64,000 bases of DNA from Tessaracoccus antarcticus (GCF_003688855.1 NZ_REFW01000002.1:372001-436000), one strand, 5' to 3'; shown: positions 34,684 to 43,445, counted from the stretch's first letter. Notes: a model not told the origin generated them from the letters alone. A program made the numbers and translations.

Positions 34684-34825
34684 CGCCAAGCGCGCGTGCT
34701 GCTGAACACCAGTCTGACGAGACCCATCAACCACGGCGTCTCCGTCGAACCAGAACCTGGACGATCCTTGCCCCGAGCCTGGAGCTGCGCTGGGTGGAGG
34801 GCCTGCCAAAGAGGGTAGGCGCGGG

Positions 34826-35620
34826 TCAGTCCCGGTCGTCCGGGGCGACGGTGCGGATATGCAGCAGTCGCTCCAGGACGGCGTCGGTGGGGACCAGATA
34901 GTTGTCGGGTACACCGGGCGGGGATCCGGCGGCGTGCACCTGCCGGTGCAGCTCCTCCATGAGCGAGTCCAGACGGTGCGCCGTCTCGGCGGCCTCAGTC
35001 AGCTGTGCCAGGACGTCGGGGGGTGGCGTGCTCTGGTACTTGTAGTAGATCTTGTGTTCGGTGCTCGCCCAGAAGTCCATCGCGATGGTGCGGAACTGGA
35101 TCTCGACCATGACGTGCTCCACAGAGTCCGAGAGGAACACCGGCACCTCCACGAGCGCGTGGAGGCTGCGGTAGCCGTTCGGCTTGGGATGCTCTATGTA
35201 GTCCTTGACAGTGTGGACCGTGATGTCCGACTGCGTGGTCAGCATTTCGAACAGGCGGTACACGTCGGATGTGAAACTGCAGGTGACCCGCACCCCCGCG
35301 ATGTCGGTGATCTCCGCGCGGATGGTCTCGAAGGAGGGTGCACATCCCTTGCGGGCGACCTTGCTGATGATCGATTCCGGGGTCTTCAGCCTCGACCCGA
35401 CGTGCTCGATGGGGTTGTAGTCGTGCAGCAGGCGGAACTCCTCCCGAAGGATGGAGATTTTTGTGGTGACCTCCGACACGGCGAACTGGTACTGGAGCAT
35501 GAACCGCGTGAATTCGCGGCGCAACTGGTTCAGGTCACCGAGAAACCCGGGTGTGACCAGCGGCAGCGGCGCTGCGGACTGTCCGTCGGTTCCCGATCCG
35601 GCCCCGTCGTCAGTGGTCAC
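34826..35620 (-). CDS. Small alarmone synthetase (GTP pyrophosphokinase, RelA/SpoT domain)
   Basis: A 264-residue single-domain (p)ppGpp synthetase. The synthetase motifs are SRLKTPESIISKVARKG, EITDIAGVRVTCSFTSDVYR, PNGYRSLHALVEVPVFL and VEIQFRTIAMDFWASTEHKI. There is no HD hydrolase, TGS or ACT domain, so it is of the RelQ/RelP-like class that makes ppGpp under stress. The N-terminal 25 residues are low-complexity. ATG 35620 gives the N-terminus MTTDDGAG. It stands as a single gene. Confidence 0.93.
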   Translation of the reverse strand: MTTDDGAGSGTDGQSAAPLPLVTPGFLGDLNQLRREFTRFMLQYQFAVSEVTTKISILREEFRLLHDYNPIEHVGSRLKTPESIISKVARKGCAPSFETIRAEITDIAGVRVTCSFTSDVYRLFEMLTTQSDITVHTVKDYIEHPKPNGYRSLHALVEVPVFLSDSVEHVMVEIQFRTIAMDFWASTEHKIYYKYQSTPPPDVLAQLTEAAETAHRLDSLMEELHRQVHAAGSPPGVPDNYLVPTDAVLERLLHIRTVAPDDRD

Positions 35621-35928
35621 GTTGCGTCCCTTTGGTCACCCGTGAAGCCTATCCGGAATGGCAGTGGCCGGGCGTGGGGGTGGGGGGTCGGGGATGCTCC
35701 ACGATTCCCTGCGACGTCCTGCCAATTTCCTTGCTCACCAGCGAAATGGTTCGGCTCGGACCGACAGGGCGGCCTTCTCGCAATGTCGAGTCCTCGCGCA
35801 CGTGCTGAACGAGGACGACGGCGCAATGGTCGAATTCCCGAACGGGAAAGTCGATTGTGCTGACGCCCTGGCGAAGGATTGATTTCCCGCACAGTTGACA
35901 TGGATGCAGTCCGCGGTCACGGGAATTA
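35621..35928. other. Intergenic region between the alarmone synthetase and AlkB-like genes
   Basis: About 310 bases, less GC-rich than its surroundings, with no gene I can support. A plus-strand open frame of 74 codons (35658-35882) ends in a stretch (VLNEDDGAMVEFPNGKVDCAD) with protein-like composition, possibly a remnant. A palindrome TTCCCG-AA-CGGGAA sits at 35835-35848. Confidence 0.35.
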
Positions 35929-36597
35929 TCAGTCCGTCAGGCCCGTGACGCGCATCGTGATGTTGATGCGGCCCTCACGGAGGCCGCATCCAGTGGGTGC
36001 CGTGCGTGGCTGCACCTTCGTGATGCCGTGGAACGCGAGGCGTGACGGACCGCCGAACACGAACAGGTCCCCCGACCGCAACTCGATGTCCTCGTAGGGG
36101 CGGTTGCGGTTCTCGGAGTTCCCGAAGCGGAACGTGGCGCTGTCGCCGATGGACAGCGACACCACGGGCTCGAGCGTCGCCTCGTCCTTGTCCTGGTGCA
36201 TCCCCATGCGGGCGTCATCGTCATACAGGTTCACCAGTGCGGTGTCCGGGGTGTAGGTGTCTCCGGACCGGGAGTCACCGGTCGCCTCGACGATCGCACG
36301 CCGCCCCAGTCGGAGCATCCAGTCGGGGAAGGCGAGCACCTGGTTACCGTTCACGTCCACGGCGTCCCGGCTGTACTGGTACGGCCGCCAGTGCCACCCG
36401 AGGCAGACCGTCTGGACGCTCATCTCGTGGCCGCGGACTGTCGCGCTGCGGATGGGGACGGGGCCGGCCCTCCACTCGTGAAACCTGTCCACGATCCACG
36501 CCTGCTGCTCCAAAGTGAGCCAGCCGGGAAGCCAGAACGCTCCCGGACCGAGTGCGCGGGCGGGGCGGGGTGCGTCCTCGAACAGGGCGTCGGTCAT
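35929..36597 (-). CDS. AlkB-like 2-oxoglutarate/Fe(II) dioxygenase
   Basis: Predicted DNA/RNA alkylation-repair dioxygenase, 222 residues. Iron ligands are H-x-D in ARMGMHQDKDEATLEP and the distal His in RLAFHGITKV; the 2-oxoglutarate-binding Arg is in GRINITMRVTG. SLSIGDSATFRFG and DLFVFGGPSR are family hallmarks. It removes methyl groups from 1-methyladenine or 3-methylcytosine in the E. coli enzyme. ATG 36597 gives the normal start. It is divergent from the HemC/HemD fusion; a 3-methyladenine-glycosylase-like gene lies 2.6 kb away. Confidence 0.92.
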   Translation of the reverse strand: MTDALFEDAPRPARALGPGAFWLPGWLTLEQQAWIVDRFHEWRAGPVPIRSATVRGHEMSVQTVCLGWHWRPYQYSRDAVDVNGNQVLAFPDWMLRLGRRAIVEATGDSRSGDTYTPDTALVNLYDDDARMGMHQDKDEATLEPVVSLSIGDSATFRFGNSENRNRPYEDIELRSGDLFVFGGPSRLAFHGITKVQPRTAPTGCGLREGRINITMRVTGLTD

Positions 36598-36791
36598 CGT
36601 GCTCTCCCTCGATCGGTGCCGGGTACATCCGGTGCGATCGCGTCGCATCCACCACGACGGTACCCACCCTCGGCACGGATTGCCCGCATGCGCCCCGTGC
36701 ATGCCCCGGGGCCTTGAGTAGGCTGAGCCCTGGTACCGCGCCGGGGCGCACATCGACGTCGACGAGTGGGCGGTGCCGGGAAAGGGAATTC

Positions 36792-38408
36792 ATGAGGATC
36801 AGGGTGGGGGCCAAGGAGTCCGACGTGTCCGTGGCGCGGGCCGATGACTTGGCCGAGCAGTTGCGGGCCAAGGGGCACGACGTGGAGATCGTCCTGCTGC
36901 CTGACACAGGCGACAGGGAGAGCATCGGACAGTTACGGCTCGGCTTGCTGCGAGACGATTTCGATGTGGCCATCCACCGCATGAACCGCATGCCCACCGG
37001 GTCCGTGCCGGGTCTGAAGCTGGCTGCCATCCCCGTGCGCGGCGATGCACGCGATGCGTTGTGCGCCCGGGACGGGCTCCAGCTGTCGGGACTTCCGGAC
37101 GGATCAGTCCTGGCCACCCAGGGTCCGCTTCGCCGAGCAAACGTGCGGCGGTTGCGTGCTGAGATGGACTTCGAGGACCTGAAACCCAGCCTGTCCGTCT
37201 GTCTCGACCGCGTTGCAGCTGGCACGCTCGACGGCGTCGTCGCCAGCGCCGCGGACATCTTCGTGATCGGCCGCGAGGAGGCCATCACGGACTACGTGCC
37301 GTTCGTCTCGGCGCCCGGGCTGGGCGCCGTCGGATACGAATGCCGGGAGGTGGACACCGATCTGGTGGAGTTGCTGGCCCAGTTCGACGATCAGGACAGC
37401 CGTATCTGTGCCATCACCGAGCGTGCCGCCCGCGCTGCTCTCAACGTGCACGAGTCCGTATCCGTGGGTGCGTTTGCACAGCGCAGTGGCCTGCTGACCC
37501 TGAAGGTGGAGGTGATTCCGCACGACGGTTCGCAGGGCATGAGCGTGCAGATGGGCATGCCCACCTCCGAGTTCCACGCGATTCGCTGCGGTCAGCGCGC
37601 CGCCGAGGCCCTTCGCATGCGCGGCGCCGAGCAGATCGGCCGAGAACAGGCCCCCGTCCACGAAGTCCAGACCGAGGACCGCCCCGTCACCACGGACATC
37701 TGCCAGGCCCGCGTACTCGTACCTCGGGAAGAGGGTCGCATGTCGCTCGGACTGCGCGCCCACGGGATCACCGTCGACGCCGTCCCTCTGCAGCGACGCG
37801 ACGTGCTCAGCGTCAGCAGCACGTTGGAGGGTGCCGATTGGGTGGCGTTCACGTCCCGTCGGGCCGTCGACAGCATCCGGGAGCTGGGGTGGACCCTGCC
37901 CCGCGGCGCGAAGGTGGCCGCCGTCGGCCCCGGCACCGCCGATGCCCTCGTGGACCTCGGCTACACCGTCGACCTCGTCCCCACGCAGGGATGGGGCGTC
38001 AACGCGCTGCTCGACATCTGGCCCGAGGGCACCGGCAACGTGCTGGTCCCCGGCTCTGCTCTCCTGGCGCCCACGTTCGTGGCGTCACTGCAGGCCAAGG
38101 GCTACACCGCCCAACTGGTGCCGGTCTACACCATGAAGGTCGTCGAATCGGCCCCCGCCGAGGTCGTCGAGGCCTGGAAGGACTCCCGCTACGACGCCAT
38201 CGTCATCGCATCCGGTTCAAGTGCCCTGGCGGTCAGCAGTCTGCTGGGCTGGAATCCTGAGACGGCCGTCATCGCCGTCGGCGACTCCGCAGCGGCGGTG
38301 TTGAAGCGCGTGCGCGTCGACGTGGCGGGGGAGACCGGCTCCTACCTGCCGGAGGACACCGTGGAGTTGCTGCGCGGGATCATCGAGCGACGGTCACAGC
38401 AGTCCTGA
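36792..38408 (+). CDS. Degenerate HemC-like domain fused to uroporphyrinogen-III synthase (HemD)
   Basis: A 538-residue two-domain protein. Residues about 1-285 follow the porphobilinogen deaminase (HemC) fold, with recognisable VRGDARDAL, SVLATQGPLRRANVRRLR, LGAVGYECR and ITERAARAAL. However, the catalytic residues are gone. The AVHSxKDxP motif reads AIHRMNRMP (Asn65-Arg66 for Lys-Asp), the GNVGTR arginine is Cys, and the dipyrromethane-cofactor Cys of GGCxVPxG is Glu221 in HESVSVGAFA. Residues about 290-535 look like an intact HemD (FTSRRAVDS, VAAVGPGTADAL, IVIASGSSALAV). The HemD half probably closes uroporphyrinogen III; the HemC half may be structural or a scaffold. GAAAGGG precedes ATG 36792. 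Confidence 0.85.
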   Translation: MRIRVGAKESDVSVARADDLAEQLRAKGHDVEIVLLPDTGDRESIGQLRLGLLRDDFDVAIHRMNRMPTGSVPGLKLAAIPVRGDARDALCARDGLQLSGLPDGSVLATQGPLRRANVRRLRAEMDFEDLKPSLSVCLDRVAAGTLDGVVASAADIFVIGREEAITDYVPFVSAPGLGAVGYECREVDTDLVELLAQFDDQDSRICAITERAARAALNVHESVSVGAFAQRSGLLTLKVEVIPHDGSQGMSVQMGMPTSEFHAIRCGQRAAEALRMRGAEQIGREQAPVHEVQTEDRPVTTDICQARVLVPREEGRMSLGLRAHGITVDAVPLQRRDVLSVSSTLEGADWVAFTSRRAVDSIRELGWTLPRGAKVAAVGPGTADALVDLGYTVDLVPTQGWGVNALLDIWPEGTGNVLVPGSALLAPTFVASLQAKGYTAQLVPVYTMKVVESAPAEVVEAWKDSRYDAIVIASGSSALAVSSLLGWNPETAVIAVGDSAAAVLKRVRVDVAGETGSYLPEDTVELLRGIIERRSQQS

Positions 38409-38418
38409 TGGCGGGCCT

Positions 38419-38439
38419 CCCCGACAGTCACTGTCGGGG
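38419..38439 (+). promoter_or_regulatory. Hairpin covering the ribosome site of the next gene
   Basis: CCCCGACAG (38419-38427) pairs perfectly with CTGTCGGGG (38431-38439) around TCA. It lies 10 bases after the HemC/HemD stop. The G-run of the right arm is the only Shine-Dalgarno candidate for the metallopeptidase start at 38449. It may be a terminator, or may reduce translation of the next gene. Confidence 0.45.
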
Positions 38440-38448
38440 GGCGCCCGT

Positions 38449-39159
38449 ATGATCATCGCCATGGATGGGACGACCGTCAGCGACCTGCTGCAGATGGATG
38501 GCTACGACGCCGTCGTCACGTACAAGGCCATGAAACGATTGCGCCTGCGAATCCTGCCCCCTGATGGTGCCGTGGCCATCTCTGCACCGTTCGGGACCCC
38601 CGAACACGTCATCGAGCAGTTCGTGGATCAGCACCACGGCTGGATTCTGCGGACCCGGACGGCCGTACGCCTCCGGTCACCCCGGCCGCAGCGCCTCGAC
38701 ACGGGTGGCAGGGTACGCCTCTGGGGTGCGTGGACCGAACTGGTGGTCGAGGACGCCTCCCGTGCGTACGCCCGCCACACGGACGGCCGGGTCCACATCC
38801 TCTGCCCGGATGGTGACGAGGATGCGGCGCGTCGGGCACTCGACGCCCTCCACCGGCGCGAGCTGGAGCCGGCGCTGAAGCGTCTGCTGGAGGAGTGGCA
38901 ACCCCGCGTGGGACGTCGGGCCGCCGGCATCAGGATGCGCCGCATGACCTCGCGGTGGGGGAGCTGCAACACCGCGACCGCCGTGATCACCTTCAACACG
39001 GCCCTTGCAAAATTCCCTCCGGAAGCCCTTGAGTTCGTGGTCGTGCACGAACTGGTGCACCTGCTGGAGCGGGGCCACGGCCCCGTGTTCAAGGCACACA
39101 TGTCGCGTCTTCTGCCCGACTGGCAGGCCAGGCGGATGCTGCTGAGGGAGGGCCCGTGA
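38449..39159 (+). CDS. YgjP-type metallopeptidase (DUF45)
   Basis: A 236-residue protein with a C-terminal zinc-protease motif: FVVVHELVHLLERGHGPVF, where HELVH gives the two zinc His and the Glu, and the later His completes the site. The preceding TSRWGSCNTATAVITFN is diagnostic of the YgjP/DUF45 family. The N-terminal half (about 1-100) is a beta-rich region found in the same family. Substrates are unknown; some members accompany type I restriction systems, but none is here. ATG 38449 is used; ATG 38461 is an alternative. It overlaps the next gene by four bases (GTGA). Confidence 0.88.
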   Translation: MIIAMDGTTVSDLLQMDGYDAVVTYKAMKRLRLRILPPDGAVAISAPFGTPEHVIEQFVDQHHGWILRTRTAVRLRSPRPQRLDTGGRVRLWGAWTELVVEDASRAYARHTDGRVHILCPDGDEDAARRALDALHRRELEPALKRLLEEWQPRVGRRAAGIRMRRMTSRWGSCNTATAVITFNTALAKFPPEALEFVVVHELVHLLERGHGPVFKAHMSRLLPDWQARRMLLREGP

Positions 39160-40034
39160 CGGTCCTCAGCGGTTCCGAGTGGAGGGAGAGTGCCGCAGAG
39201 CATGCCGAGCGCGTCGACACCGAACTGGCTGACATCCTCGCTCGTCGCGACAGCGGAACCGCGCACCCCGTGGACGATTTTCTGTTCCACTACTACAGCG
39301 TGCGCCCAGCCCAGCTGAGGGTGTGGCATCCGGGCATGGGGGTGGACCTGATGGATGCCCCCGAGTACGCGGACCGCCGGTTCTACAGGGTGCGGGAGAA
39401 CAGGGCGGTGCTCGACGTCCCGGCGTTCCTCGCGCAGCGTGGCCCCACCGTCGACACCGCGCACACCTTGTTGACGGCGGCACTCGGGCAAACTCCACGC
39501 TTCGGGTGTTTCGGCATGCATGAGTGGGCCATGGTTCTGGGTCTGGCGCAGGAGCAAACCAGGCATCCGTATCTGCCGTTGCGCTTCCCGCCCGAGGAGG
39601 TGTCGCGGATCGTCGAAGAGGTGGGCTGCCGCTGTTCCCACATAGATGCGTTCCGGTTCTTCACTCCTGCAGCAAAGCCGCTGAACCTGGTGCAGCCGAC
39701 GCGCGAGCGGCAGGCCGAGTTCGACCAACCCGGCTGCCTCCACGTCAACATGGACTTGTACAAATGGGCTGGGAAGTTGTCGCCGGCAGTGTCCTCGGAG
39801 TTGTTGTTCGACACGTTCGTGCTCGCCCGTGACATCCGGGTGGTGGACATGCAGGCCAGTGCTTATGACCTGACCGAATGGGGGCTGGACCCGGTCCGGG
39901 TGGAGACGCCGGAAGGTCGCGCCGAATACGCCGACGTGCAGAAAGGGTTTGCTGAGCGGGCCCAGCCACTGCGACGAGAACTCGTGGCCGTGACGCAGGA
40001 ACTCATCACCATCAGACAACTCGTCCGTTCCTGA
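39156..40034 (+). CDS. Actinobacterial 3-methyladenine DNA glycosylase-like protein
   Basis: A 292-residue protein of a family annotated as 3-methyladenine DNA glycosylase in mycobacteria and corynebacteria. Conserved blocks are HPVDDFLFHYYSVRPAQLR, WHPGMGVDL, RFGCFGMHEWAMV, CRCSHIDAFRFFTP and QPGCLHVNMDLYKWA. I see no helix-hairpin-helix motif, so the enzymatic label is only by family naming; experimental support is weak as far as I know. The GTG start overlaps the metallopeptidase stop. The AlkB-like gene nearby would fit a base-damage theme. Confidence 0.75.
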   Translation: MTVLSGSEWRESAAEHAERVDTELADILARRDSGTAHPVDDFLFHYYSVRPAQLRVWHPGMGVDLMDAPEYADRRFYRVRENRAVLDVPAFLAQRGPTVDTAHTLLTAALGQTPRFGCFGMHEWAMVLGLAQEQTRHPYLPLRFPPEEVSRIVEEVGCRCSHIDAFRFFTPAAKPLNLVQPTRERQAEFDQPGCLHVNMDLYKWAGKLSPAVSSELLFDTFVLARDIRVVDMQASAYDLTEWGLDPVRVETPEGRAEYADVQKGFAERAQPLRRELVAVTQELITIRQLVRS

Positions 40035-40037
40035 CGG

Positions 40038-40056
40038 CCCACGCCGACCACGTGGG
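40038..40056. terminator. Short hairpin between convergent genes
   Basis: CCCACG (40038-40043) pairs with CGTGGG (40051-40056) with a seven-base loop, just after the stop of the glycosylase-like gene and before the SDR stop. Weak. Confidence 0.35.
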
Positions 40057-40096
40057 AGGCATGATGCTGGCGGTCCCGCCCGGCGCTGGGCGACGG

Positions 40097-40882
40097 TTAC
40101 GCGTCCTGCAGTGTGGCGCGGAGATCCTTCGGAGGAGTCCTGTTGAAGTCCGTGCCCGCCAGGCGTTTGCCCGTGACACCGTCCGAGTCACGGGAGGCCA
40201 GCCAGACGGCCGCGGGGACAATAACCGTCGGCTCAGACCACGGGGCGTGAGCCTTGATGTGGGCAGGCATCCCGCCGGGACCGAACAGGTGGGTGTCGAC
40301 CATGCCTCCGGGAGAGAGGCAGTTGACCCGTACCCCGCGTTCCGCTGACTCGGCTGCGGCGATCCGGACCAGCAGATCCACGCTCGCCTTGGTGATGGCA
40401 TACACCCCGGCGCCGGCCCCGGCCAGCCTCCCGAGTTCGGATCCGATGGCGATGAAGCTGCCCCCTGCGGGCATGACGGGGAGAGCGGCTTTCATGGACA
40501 GCCACATCCCCACGGTGTTCACTGCGATGAGGCGCTCAACGACATCGAGTTCGTAGGTGTCGAGCGTCGTCATGCGCTTGTCGGTGATGCCGGGCACCGC
40601 AATGCCCGCGTTGGCGACGAAGACATCGAGGCGGCCGAGCCGCTCCAGCGTGGTCTGCACGAGCGCGTTGACGTGGTCCTCCCGGGTGACGTCGGTGGGA
40701 ATGACCTCCACACGGACGGCCCCCGCCTCACGGCATCGCGCCGCGACGCTCTCCAGATCCGCAACGGTTCTGGCGGCCAGAACCACCGAGGCCCCTTCGG
40801 AGGCGAATCCGGTCGCCATGGCTGCACCGAGACCTCGGCTGGCCCCGGTGACCACCACCACTGTGTCCGCGAGCTTGCCCAT
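40097..40882 (-). CDS. Short-chain dehydrogenase/reductase (SDR)
   Basis: A 261-residue classical SDR. The cofactor motif is VVVTGASRGLGAAMA, the structural motif ANAGIAVPG, and the catalytic Ser-Tyr-Lys lies in FIAIGSELG plus GAGVYAITKASVDLL. PGGMVDTHLFG is the usual post-catalytic loop. The Arg after the TGxxxGxG loop (LAART) suggests NADP preference. Substrate is unknown. It is oriented like the FAD/Rieske gene and separated from it by 150 bases. Confidence 0.92.
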   Translation of the reverse strand: MGKLADTVVVVTGASRGLGAAMATGFASEGASVVLAARTVADLESVAARCREAGAVRVEVIPTDVTREDHVNALVQTTLERLGRLDVFVANAGIAVPGITDKRMTTLDTYELDVVERLIAVNTVGMWLSMKAALPVMPAGGSFIAIGSELGRLAGAGAGVYAITKASVDLLVRIAAAESAERGVRVNCLSPGGMVDTHLFGPGGMPAHIKAHAPWSEPTVIVPAAVWLASRDSDGVTGKRLAGTDFNRTPPKDLRATLQDA

Positions 40883-41035
40883 TCCCCCGACCTCCCGTGC
40901 ATCGTCGTCAACGAGATTTTAGTCCCGGGTGTGCGACGGCGTGGCGGGCGTGGTCCTGAGAGGAGGACGTGTCGAGTTGCACCGGCGCGACGCAGGGCCC
41001 TGGCTGCCTCGTGTGGTGCACGTCCGATGAAGCTG

Positions 41036-42526
41036 TCAGTCGGGGAGGTCCTGGGTGGCCGGACCCTCCAGGACCTTCCCGTCGGGGGCGAAACGTGAGC
41101 CGTGCAGCGGGCAGTCCCACGACTTCTCGGCGTCGTTCCAGTGCAAAATCCCTCCCATGTGGGTGCACACGCCGGAGACCTGGCAGGTCTTCCCATCCAC
41201 GGTGGACCGCGCCGTCGGTGTCGCTCCCACTCGTCCCACCACCCCCATGCCTTCCGCCGGGTCGCCGTCGGGCAGGGCGTGAAGCTCTGATTGCACCCAG
41301 TCCTTCATGAGGTGTGTCCCGACACCCGCCATGATCTTGGCTGTCGAGGCCAATCCTGCGGGCTTGGTCACTCGATGGTCGAGTACGTCGGACCATTCCA
41401 TGGTGCCGCCAAGAATCTGGGTGCTGATCGACAGGGCTGCAGCCACGGCGTTCGTCATGCCCCACTTGTTGTAGCCGGTGCCCATCCAGATGTTTCCATG
41501 ACCGCGTGGCATCTTGCCGATGAAGGGAACCCGGTTGAGCGACTGGTAGTCCTGCGATGACCAGGCGTGCGTTCGTTCTGCACCGGGGAAGTGTTCCTGA
41601 GTCCACGCCTCGAGGTCATCGACGGCGGCCTGGGTGGAGTCGGAGCGACCCACCACGTGTCCGTTGCCGCCGACGAGCAGCAGTTCATCGTCGCCGGTCG
41701 GTGCTGTGCGCAGGCTGCGGGTGGGCTCCTCGGCGTTGAGGTACATCCCCTGTGGCAGCGACGTCGGGGCACCCGGGACCCGGAAGGACAGGGCGTAGGA
41801 GCGCAACGGCGTCAGTTTGGCGAAGTACCCACCGCGGTCGAGGACCGGGAAGCCAGTGCACAGGATGAGGTGATCGGCGGTGACGTCGCCACGTGAGGTC
41901 TCCACCGTGATCGGTGCGTGGGAGCCCTTGGCGCCGGTCACCCTCACGCCCTCGATGATGACTCCGCCGCGCTCCCGCAGGTCGTCCGCCAGTGCCGCGA
42001 GGACCTCCATGGGCTGGAACTGCGCCTGATCGGCCAGTGCAATGGCGCCGGTCACCGCAAAGGGCAGTTCGCTCTCCTCGGACCAGGTGACTTCCAGACC
42101 TGCGGCCAGGGCGGCCTCATGTTCCTTCTTCAGGGTGGTTGTCCCGTCGGGGGTGGTGGCGTAGGTGTAGGCGTTTCGCTGCTGGACGGCGACGTCACGC
42201 TCAGCCAGGTACTGCAGCAGCCAGGCCTGGGCCTCCCTGTTTCCGTCCACATAGGCGCGCAGCACCTTGTCCGAATGGAAGTGGCGGATCTGGTGGAGGG
42301 TGGTGCCCTGGAGGAGGGACAGTTTTCCCGTGGTGTTGCCGGTGGTGACGGCGCCGACGAACCGCGCCTCCAGTACGGCAACGCGGTGCCCCGCACGGGC
42401 AAGTTGGGCGGCGGTGGCGAGTCCGGTGAGTCCGCCCCCGGCGACAATGGTGTCGTAGTGGGTGCCCTTCGTGAACTCGTCCGGGGAAGGTGGGAGTCGG
42501 TGGGTGGCCAGCCATAGTGAGTCCAT
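41036..42526 (-). CDS. FAD-dependent oxidoreductase with C-terminal Rieske domain
   Basis: A 496-residue protein with a DAO-type FAD domain (about 25-390; VAGGGLTGLATAAQLARAG, then GNIWMGTGYNKWGMTNAVAA). A C-terminal Rieske [2Fe-2S] domain (about 405-496) has its Cys-His pairs in VCTHMGGILHW and WDCPLHGSRF. The linker and the STVDGKTCQVSGVCTHMGG block are typical of the YhfW-like group. The function is unestablished; these enzymes are thought to oxidise an amine or amino acid and pass electrons to the Rieske centre. The start ATG lies at 42526. It is preceded by a pseudogene region. Confidence 0.9.
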   Translation of the reverse strand: MDSLWLATHRLPPSPDEFTKGTHYDTIVAGGGLTGLATAAQLARAGHRVAVLEARFVGAVTTGNTTGKLSLLQGTTLHQIRHFHSDKVLRAYVDGNREAQAWLLQYLAERDVAVQQRNAYTYATTPDGTTTLKKEHEAALAAGLEVTWSEESELPFAVTGAIALADQAQFQPMEVLAALADDLRERGGVIIEGVRVTGAKGSHAPITVETSRGDVTADHLILCTGFPVLDRGGYFAKLTPLRSYALSFRVPGAPTSLPQGMYLNAEEPTRSLRTAPTGDDELLLVGGNGHVVGRSDSTQAAVDDLEAWTQEHFPGAERTHAWSSQDYQSLNRVPFIGKMPRGHGNIWMGTGYNKWGMTNAVAAALSISTQILGGTMEWSDVLDHRVTKPAGLASTAKIMAGVGTHLMKDWVQSELHALPDGDPAEGMGVVGRVGATPTARSTVDGKTCQVSGVCTHMGGILHWNDAEKSWDCPLHGSRFAPDGKVLEGPATQDLPD

Positions 42527-42631
42527 CCCTCATCATCGCCCGCGCCCGGGCAGAAGGAGTCGTTTCGGCTATTCAGGTGGGCGTCTCGCCCCGGACGGGG
42601 GATTCGGTGGCCCCACCAGCGGGTCATGCCG

Positions 42632-43250
42632 TCACGAGATCCTTCGCCGGTAGATCCTCGTGGCGGTGACGTGGGCGGCGATCAGGACGCCGACGAGCCA
42701 GGCAAGCGCGATCCACATGTCACCGCCTACGGGAGACTGGGTGAACAGAGCTCGGAGGGTGTTCACGATCGGGGTCACGGGCTGGTTCTCAGCGAACCCT
42801 GCGACCGGTCCGGGCATCGATTCGGTGGGCACGAACGCCGAACTGATGAAGGGGAGGAAGATCAGCGGGTAGCTGAACGCGCTGGCCCCGTCGATGGTTG
42901 TGGCTAAAAGTCCCGCGATCACGGCGACCCATGTCAATGTCAGTGTGAAAAGGATCAGGATGCCGGCAACGGCGAGCCACGCGCCCACGGATGCCCTCGT
43001 GCGGAACCCCATGATCAGCGCAACACCGGTGACCACTGCTGTCGAGACCACGTTCGCGGCCACAGAGGTGAGGACGTGCGCCCAGAGCGGGCTTGATCTG
43101 GCAATCGCCATGGAGCGGAAGCGTTCACACATGCCGCCCTTCACGCGAGGAACAGCCGGTACGCCGTGTAGGCGATGCCGGAGGCGATGGTGATGAGCAG
43201 GATGCCGGGAATCATGTAGTTGACGTAGGACTCGCTGGAGCCGTCCAACC
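42632..43250 (-). pseudogene. Truncated ABC-2 permease remnant (DrrB-like)
   Basis: The C-terminal two thirds of an ABC-2 drug exporter permease. One frame (about 43250-43142) reads ESYVNYMIPGILLITIASGI, then AYTAYRLFLA and a stop. After a one-base shift near 43141-43150, the next frame continues KGGMCERFRSMAIARSS, and then through several membrane helices to FAENQPVTPIVNTLRALF, a DrrB hallmark, ending RRRIS. The N-terminus and the cognate ATPase gene are missing. Its 5' end is joined directly to a broken dehydrogenase gene at about 43244. Confidence 0.75.
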
Positions 43251-43445
43251 CACTCGTGGCCGAGCCGCAGGGGAAATGGGTGAGCCCTGGCCGACGTAGG
43301 CCATCTCAGCGGTGTACAGCTCGACGTCGGTGCCGCAGATCCCGACCCGTTCCACGTCCACCAGGAGTTGCCCGGGCGCAGGGAACGGGGCGGGGACCTC
43401 CACCACCTCGGCCCGGCGTGGAGCGGTGACGACGAGCGCACGCAT
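43244..43445 (-). pseudogene. 5' fragment of a zinc alcohol-dehydrogenase-like gene
   Basis: Starts MRALVVTAPRRAEVVEVPAP and GQLLVDVERVGICGTDVEL, the N-terminal GroES-like domain with the first zinc Cys region, followed by AYVGQG. One extra base in GGGCTCAC then shifts the frame; removing it gives GQGHPFPLRLGHEWVG, the expected continuation with the zinc His. After that the dehydrogenase ends abruptly and a permease fragment follows. The start overlaps the FAH-family stop (TGATG), so it was the next gene of that operon before the deletion. Confidence 0.75.

Noticed and set aside
35658-35882. A 74-codon plus-strand gene between the alarmone synthetase and AlkB-like genes
   Set aside because: No good ribosome site, a GC-biased beginning and no family match; only noted as a possible remnant.
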